The notes under the pieces: model-generated | The model's input: only the letters and a program-made list of their open reading frames with translations | Databases searched by the model: none | Told to the model about the DNA's origin: nothing | Made by a program: the position numbers and the translations under genes | In this document: one piece after another, positions 60,401 to 64,000 of the stretch | Position numbering within the stretch: position 1 is the stretch's first letter | Layout of the letters: each line of letters starts with the position of its first letter | Origin: Watersipora subatra | Taxonomy: Eukaryota > Bryozoa > Gymnolaemata > Cheilostomatida > Watersiporidae | Direction of reading: 5' to 3' | DNA length: 64,000 bases | Assembly: GCF_963576615.1 (NCBI RefSeq) | Contig: NC_088710.1 | Location: forward strand, 19,271,877 to 19,335,876

Positions 60401-63400
60401 TTAATCTATGCTTCACCTCCATATCCTGATAAGTTCCTGTCAGTTCTTCAAGAGCAGCAATTATGGCTCTTACTTCCTCCTGCAAGAATAAAGAAGGCAA
60501 CTCCGCATCTGTAGCTAGTGGCCACTCTAGAACAGGTGTTGGCAAGGATTCTAGACTGCTAGACCATTTTGAGGAGTCAAGAAGGTGCACTAGGCTGGAG
60601 GAAACAAGGTCTTCAACAGAAGATAAAGTTATTAAAATATACGATACGATCGATTGGAAACATGTTTCTTCGAGATGGAAGCAAATCAGGAAGCGCTCAA
60701 TAACAGAATGTCATTTAGATGTTCATCTATGAGATGAGACTAATGCATGTTCTTACAATATTTAATCTTCGAAAAGAACTGCTTGCACGAATAGTCAATA
60801 GTCAATGGTCAAACATTACTATTACGTGCTTGGCACGGGTTAACAATATATTGAAAGCTGAGATCGTGGCAATTGCCTGTGACAGCTATTGAGAATGGTG
60901 CAAGAAGAAAACTTGGACGAGAGAACATCTGTGAGTTGCCGACAGGCATCTGCTTCAATTTTTCAACACATGCGCAATTGTTTCTGCAAAAACTGCAATA
61001 AGTCAGTTAGGGAGGATGCCGTTAAAAACAAGAAGCTGTTAGGCGGATAGGAATACTGGCCAAGGGGTATCCGGCCTAAAGGCCTGAGCTTTCTCTAAAA
61101 GAAGTCGAGAGGTATTTTAAACGATAAGCACTGTGAGCAAAGGCATTCTCCTATTCTTCTGAACTGTGTTAATTACTCAGCGATTATTTATAAAACTTTT
61201 ATGATGAACCTTGTGGTTTCCTCCACTTTGAAGTATGACAGCCGCTATAGAGAAATGGGTACAACATACCTGCCCATTGATGTATTTGCTTTCTATTGCC
61301 TTGTGTTCATCAATCAGTACGGTATTATCTTGAGACAAAGCTTTCATCCGCTGCCTCTCATTGGCCAGCTCATGTTCAAGAGACAAGATGTCGCGACTCC
61401 TCTCTCCCAGCTCATCATCCTGACAAAAAGCACACACACTGCGTATGTAATTTATACTGAGAGCTATCATAAACCAACTGAGATAAATATTACTAAACCT
61501 AGAAGTCTACACTCGAGACGAAACCATGAGACAGCGCAATCAAAATAACTAACTGCAAGAGAGAGAAAAGAATAATGACAGGCCCCTTTGAGCAGCATCT
61601 TTCAAACAAAGAATATAGTCTCTCTAAAAAAAATTAACATATTTAGTTTAAATTAAATTTATAAAATGATATGAATTAAATATCCCTAAATAAGTTTCAA
61701 TAATCGAGTCTTTGACTTTTCTTCTTTTTAAAGCAATCAGCAGATGATTGCAAACAGCGTGAAGAGGTCGGTGTACAGCGGCGTGTGAAATAACCTGGAC
61801 CCCTTTGCTGAAAAACTGAAATTTTCATGACAACATTGTTCCTCATTGTGAATTTAGTAAATGGCCATCAATTACATATATGTATATGTAATTGAAATAA
61901 GTAAATATAAATGTGTGTGGTGTAATCATTCTGTAATCATCTGTAAAAATTGTTATCTTTAACCTTTAAAAGAAATATTCAGAATTTAGACTACATAATG
62001 AAAAATATAAACATAACTTTACAGCTGTTTGGTTAACATATTTGAAATCAGGACAAAATGAGGATTAAGTTAATATATAATTCATGATTATTGACTAAAT
62101 TCACAATGAGTGACAGTGTTGTAAATGAGAATTTTAGTTTTTCAACAAAGGGGTCCAGTTTATTTTGCACACCACTGTATTCCTTCATTCTGTGAAACGA
62201 CGGCGCAATTGCAAGTCTATAAATCTGCGTAATACTTGAACTGCATAATATTATGTCTAGGGGTGCAATAAACCTGTTTTCTATAGTCATACAGATTCTA
62301 TTCACTAAGCAGTTGATAGCATTATATGGATAACTGGCTGGCAACAATCAGCTGTAAAACCATTACACAGTATAATCTCCATAAATAGCATGTATAGGCT
62401 ATATTTATGTAATATACACTTTCATTGCTTTACAATCATAGCCTCATAACTCCGGTAATACCTGTTGAGAAGGACCCATTATCACACCCACCTTATCATC
62501 GAGTTGCTGGCAGAGGCGGGATATGTCATGTTGATATCGAAGGCATTCCTGACACATGTCAGTCAACTGGTGGGCTGACAAAGATGGCATGGACGAATGA
62601 CTAGTGAGAGCAGGTGATTGCGGTGCTGATGAAGGCAGAGACTTTGGTATAATATCCGGTGATAAGTCTGCAACAGAGGGATAACTATTCATTGCACTTG
62701 TTGACACTTGTCATGGCAGTTCCATGATAAGATGGTACTATATCCAGAAAGTGTAAGACATATTCACTATTACTACATCAACCCAAGTCAACAGAAATGG
62801 CGATTTGTTGATTGGCCACCTACTTACTAGTTTCTTATAATAATATTCTGAAAAACATGGTAGCTAGATACTTAGCAACATGGATGTTTTTGTAAACTCA
62901 CCTCTTCACCTTGATAAACATCAACGCTGTTTATAATAACCCTTTCCTCCTTACCTTGCCTATGGCTGACCCAGCTTTGGTCCCTGGATCAACAGTTATG
63001 AGCTGCTCAGCCATTGAAGGAGGTTACGAGTTGGCTAGTATGATAAAAAAGCAAAGATTTTCACATTTCAGTAGTTTCTCACAACATTAATAAAGGAAAT
63101 CTTGTTATAACTTTGCTTAGCAAACTTAGCATTTTAGTAAAACAAAATAATTCGACTCTAAAGAGAGAATCGAAAGACTGAAAAATCTAAAATGTTCATG
63201 AACAGGTGCATAAAGTACTGTGAGACATATATTTGAGATTTTCATCATTGAAAGCTGCATCCTGTTCTGTTCGAATGACTGAATACAGTGTAATAGCAAG
63301 CCAAACCTGATAAGCTATGAAAGATTACCTGAAGGGGGTCCAGGGACTATCTCACACTGACCCAGTAAGCATTACATGAAGGAGGTCCCGGGGCTATCTC

Positions 63401-63799
63401 ATAATGACCCAGTAAACATTACCTGAAGGGGTCCAGGGGCTATCTCATAATGACCCAGTAAACATTACCTGAAGGGGGTCCAGGGGCTATCTCATAATGA
63501 CCCAGTAAACATTACCTGAAGGGGGTCCAGGGGCTATCTCATACTGACCCAGTAAACATTACCTGAAGGGGGTCCAAGGGCTATCTTATACTGACCCAGT
63601 AAACATTACCTGAAGGTCCAGGGGCTATCTCATACTGACCCATTAAGCATTACCTGAAGGAGGTCCAGGGGCTATCTCATACTGAGCTAGTTTTGTACGA
63701 AGACGTGCTGTCTTTTCTTTTTCTTTTTCATATCTCTTCCTCCACTCATCCGCTGTCAACTCCTCATTCACCTGAATTTGGTTCTTGATTGTCTTTGCC
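57486..63799 (-). CDS. Kinesin-1 heavy chain-like protein, stalk and atypical C-terminus (5' part off window)
   Basis: Five exons on the minus strand, 63654-63799, 62492-62667, 61270-61419, 60354-60479, 57486-58145, all in phase, giving the last 418 residues. The first reads [20 protein letters not shown] then [14 protein letters not shown], matching kinesin-1 (KIF5) just after the motor. [28 protein letters not shown] and [17 protein letters not shown] follow the KIF5 coiled coil in register. After [11 protein letters not shown] similarity ends: instead of EEFTVARLYISKMKSE, coiled coil 2, the light-chain site and the IAK tail, there are ~180 Ser/Thr/Leu-rich residues and a basic end ([21 protein letters not shown]). 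Exon 60354-60479 ends at GAG|GTAAAG, which aligns without a gap. The motor should lie beyond 64000. Cargo function unknown. Confidence 0.85.
58520..58650. repeat. Degenerate TTGATATATAATA tandem repeat
   Basis: About eight copies of a 14-17 base AT-rich word (TATTGATATATAATATTGA) in the kinesin intron. The rest of this 2.2-kb intron, 58146-60300, shows only small GGTTAAGTA repeats near 59340-59410. Confidence 0.75.
60301..60408. repeat. 54-bp tandem duplication of an exon end with its 5' splice site
   Basis: 60301-60354 and 60355-60408 are near-identical (both start CTCTAAGCGTGACACCT). On the minus strand the second block is the end of a kinesin exon with the GAG|GT donor; the first repeats that exon end and donor inside the intron, with CAG changed to TAG in the copied coding part. 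Confidence 0.85.
60480..61269. other. Kinesin intron, no feature seen
   Basis: Flanking exons join without a gap relative to KIF5, so no exon is expected here. No repeat recognised. Confidence 0.6.
61776..62177. mobile_element. Tc1/mariner-type miniature element with ~95-bp inverted ends
   Basis: Starts CAGCGGCGTGTGAAATAACC and ends with the inverse CAGTGGTGTGCAAAATAAAC; the inverted arms continue through CTGGACCCCTTTG and CATTGTGAATTTAGT. TA flanks both ends (61774-61775, 62178-62179). 402 bp, no transposase. In a kinesin intron. Confidence 0.85.
62963..63014 (-). other. Possible alternative exon in the kinesin gene
   Basis: On the minus strand an ATG-initiated frame [20 protein letters not shown] runs to a good GTAAGG donor. 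Its end phase does not fit the next exon (62667) but would fit the one after (61419). It may be an alternative first exon of a motor-less product, or chance. Confidence 0.3.
63327..63700. repeat. Minisatellite, ~47-base unit, about 8 copies, spanning an exon-intron junction
   Basis: Head-to-tail units containing ACCTGAAGGGGGTCCAGGGG and CTATCTCATAATGACCCAGT. On the minus strand each unit reads [10 protein letters not shown]-like codons followed by CAG|GTAATG, so the terminal unit is the true kinesin exon end (63654) and the others copy it and its donor into the intron. Confidence 0.92.
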
Positions 63800-64000
63800 C
63801 TAGACAATAGTGAGAGTCATCTTCTCATCAAGTGAAATAACCCTTTGCACCCATCACTGATTTCTACCCATATACTGGGCCGCTAAATACTGTCAGATAT
63901 GCAGCAGCTGCTAACCAGACTGCAGACTATTCAATGATGACTAGATGATGTAGCGTGATGTAACCATCTTATGTAACAACCATGTGACTTGCGGTAAAAT
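63800..64000 (-). other. Kinesin intron at right edge
   Basis: Sequence upstream (minus strand) of the CTAG acceptor at 63800. No motor-domain exon lies within the window. Confidence 0.6.

Noticed and set aside
60369-60479. Kinesin exon ending at CAG|GTGTCA
   Set aside because: The next donor, GAG|GTAAAG at 60354, is stronger and gives a gap-free match in length to KIF5.

Overview
This is an animal (metazoan) genomic window, AT-rich and intron-rich, with GT-AG splicing and short exons. The conserved proteins look like those of a lophotrochozoan-type marine invertebrate (bryozoan, mollusc or annelid grade). The species cannot be fixed from the sequence. Exons below were joined by eye from splice sites, reading phase and remembered family sequences; no search was run.

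Layout, left to right. The 5' end of a ribosomal protein S19 gene (minus strand, 3' part off the left edge) sits head-to-head with a ten-exon pseudophosphatase gene of the PP2D1 family (plus, 2408-17365). PP2D1 runs tail-to-tail into EFHB/CFAP21 (minus, nine exons, 17837-25332), an EF-hand protein of ciliary doublet microtubules. EFHB is head-to-head with RAB5 (plus, coding exons from 29355), the early-endosome GTPase. EFHB, RAB5A and PP2D1 are also immediate neighbours in the human genome, so this looks like an ancient linkage group. RAB5's last exon was not found. From 32 to 52 kb the window is mostly mobile DNA. A two-exon aspartyl beta-hydroxylase-domain gene (ASPHD family, plus, 52776-54520) follows. 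The right end (57486-63799, minus) is the stalk and 3' end of a kinesin-1 heavy chain relative whose usual tail is replaced by a short low-complexity C-terminus.

The mobile-DNA load is heavy and varied. There is a 1.1-kb hAT-type element with a perfect 8-bp target duplication and a 663-bp foldback element with ~280-bp inverted arms and a 9-bp duplication (Mutator-like). A 1.2-kb Tigger/pogo deletion derivative and several TA-flanked miniature elements are present. Three copies of a tRNA-related SINE, two copies of a LINE-tail-like repeat and a hAT transposase C-terminal fossil also occur. A very young, nearly complete Ty3/gypsy LTR retrotransposon (39782-47760) has a proline-tRNA-type primer site and an extra zinc-finger/coiled-coil reading frame after pol.

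Two observations stand out. A complete hammerhead ribozyme fold (39728-39773) ends a ~260-bp repeat of the kind found in Penelope-like elements and retrozymes, and the gypsy element landed 14 bases past the predicted cleavage site. Separately, the kinesin gene carries two local tandem duplications that each copy an exon end together with its 5' splice site; one of them is an eight-copy minisatellite.
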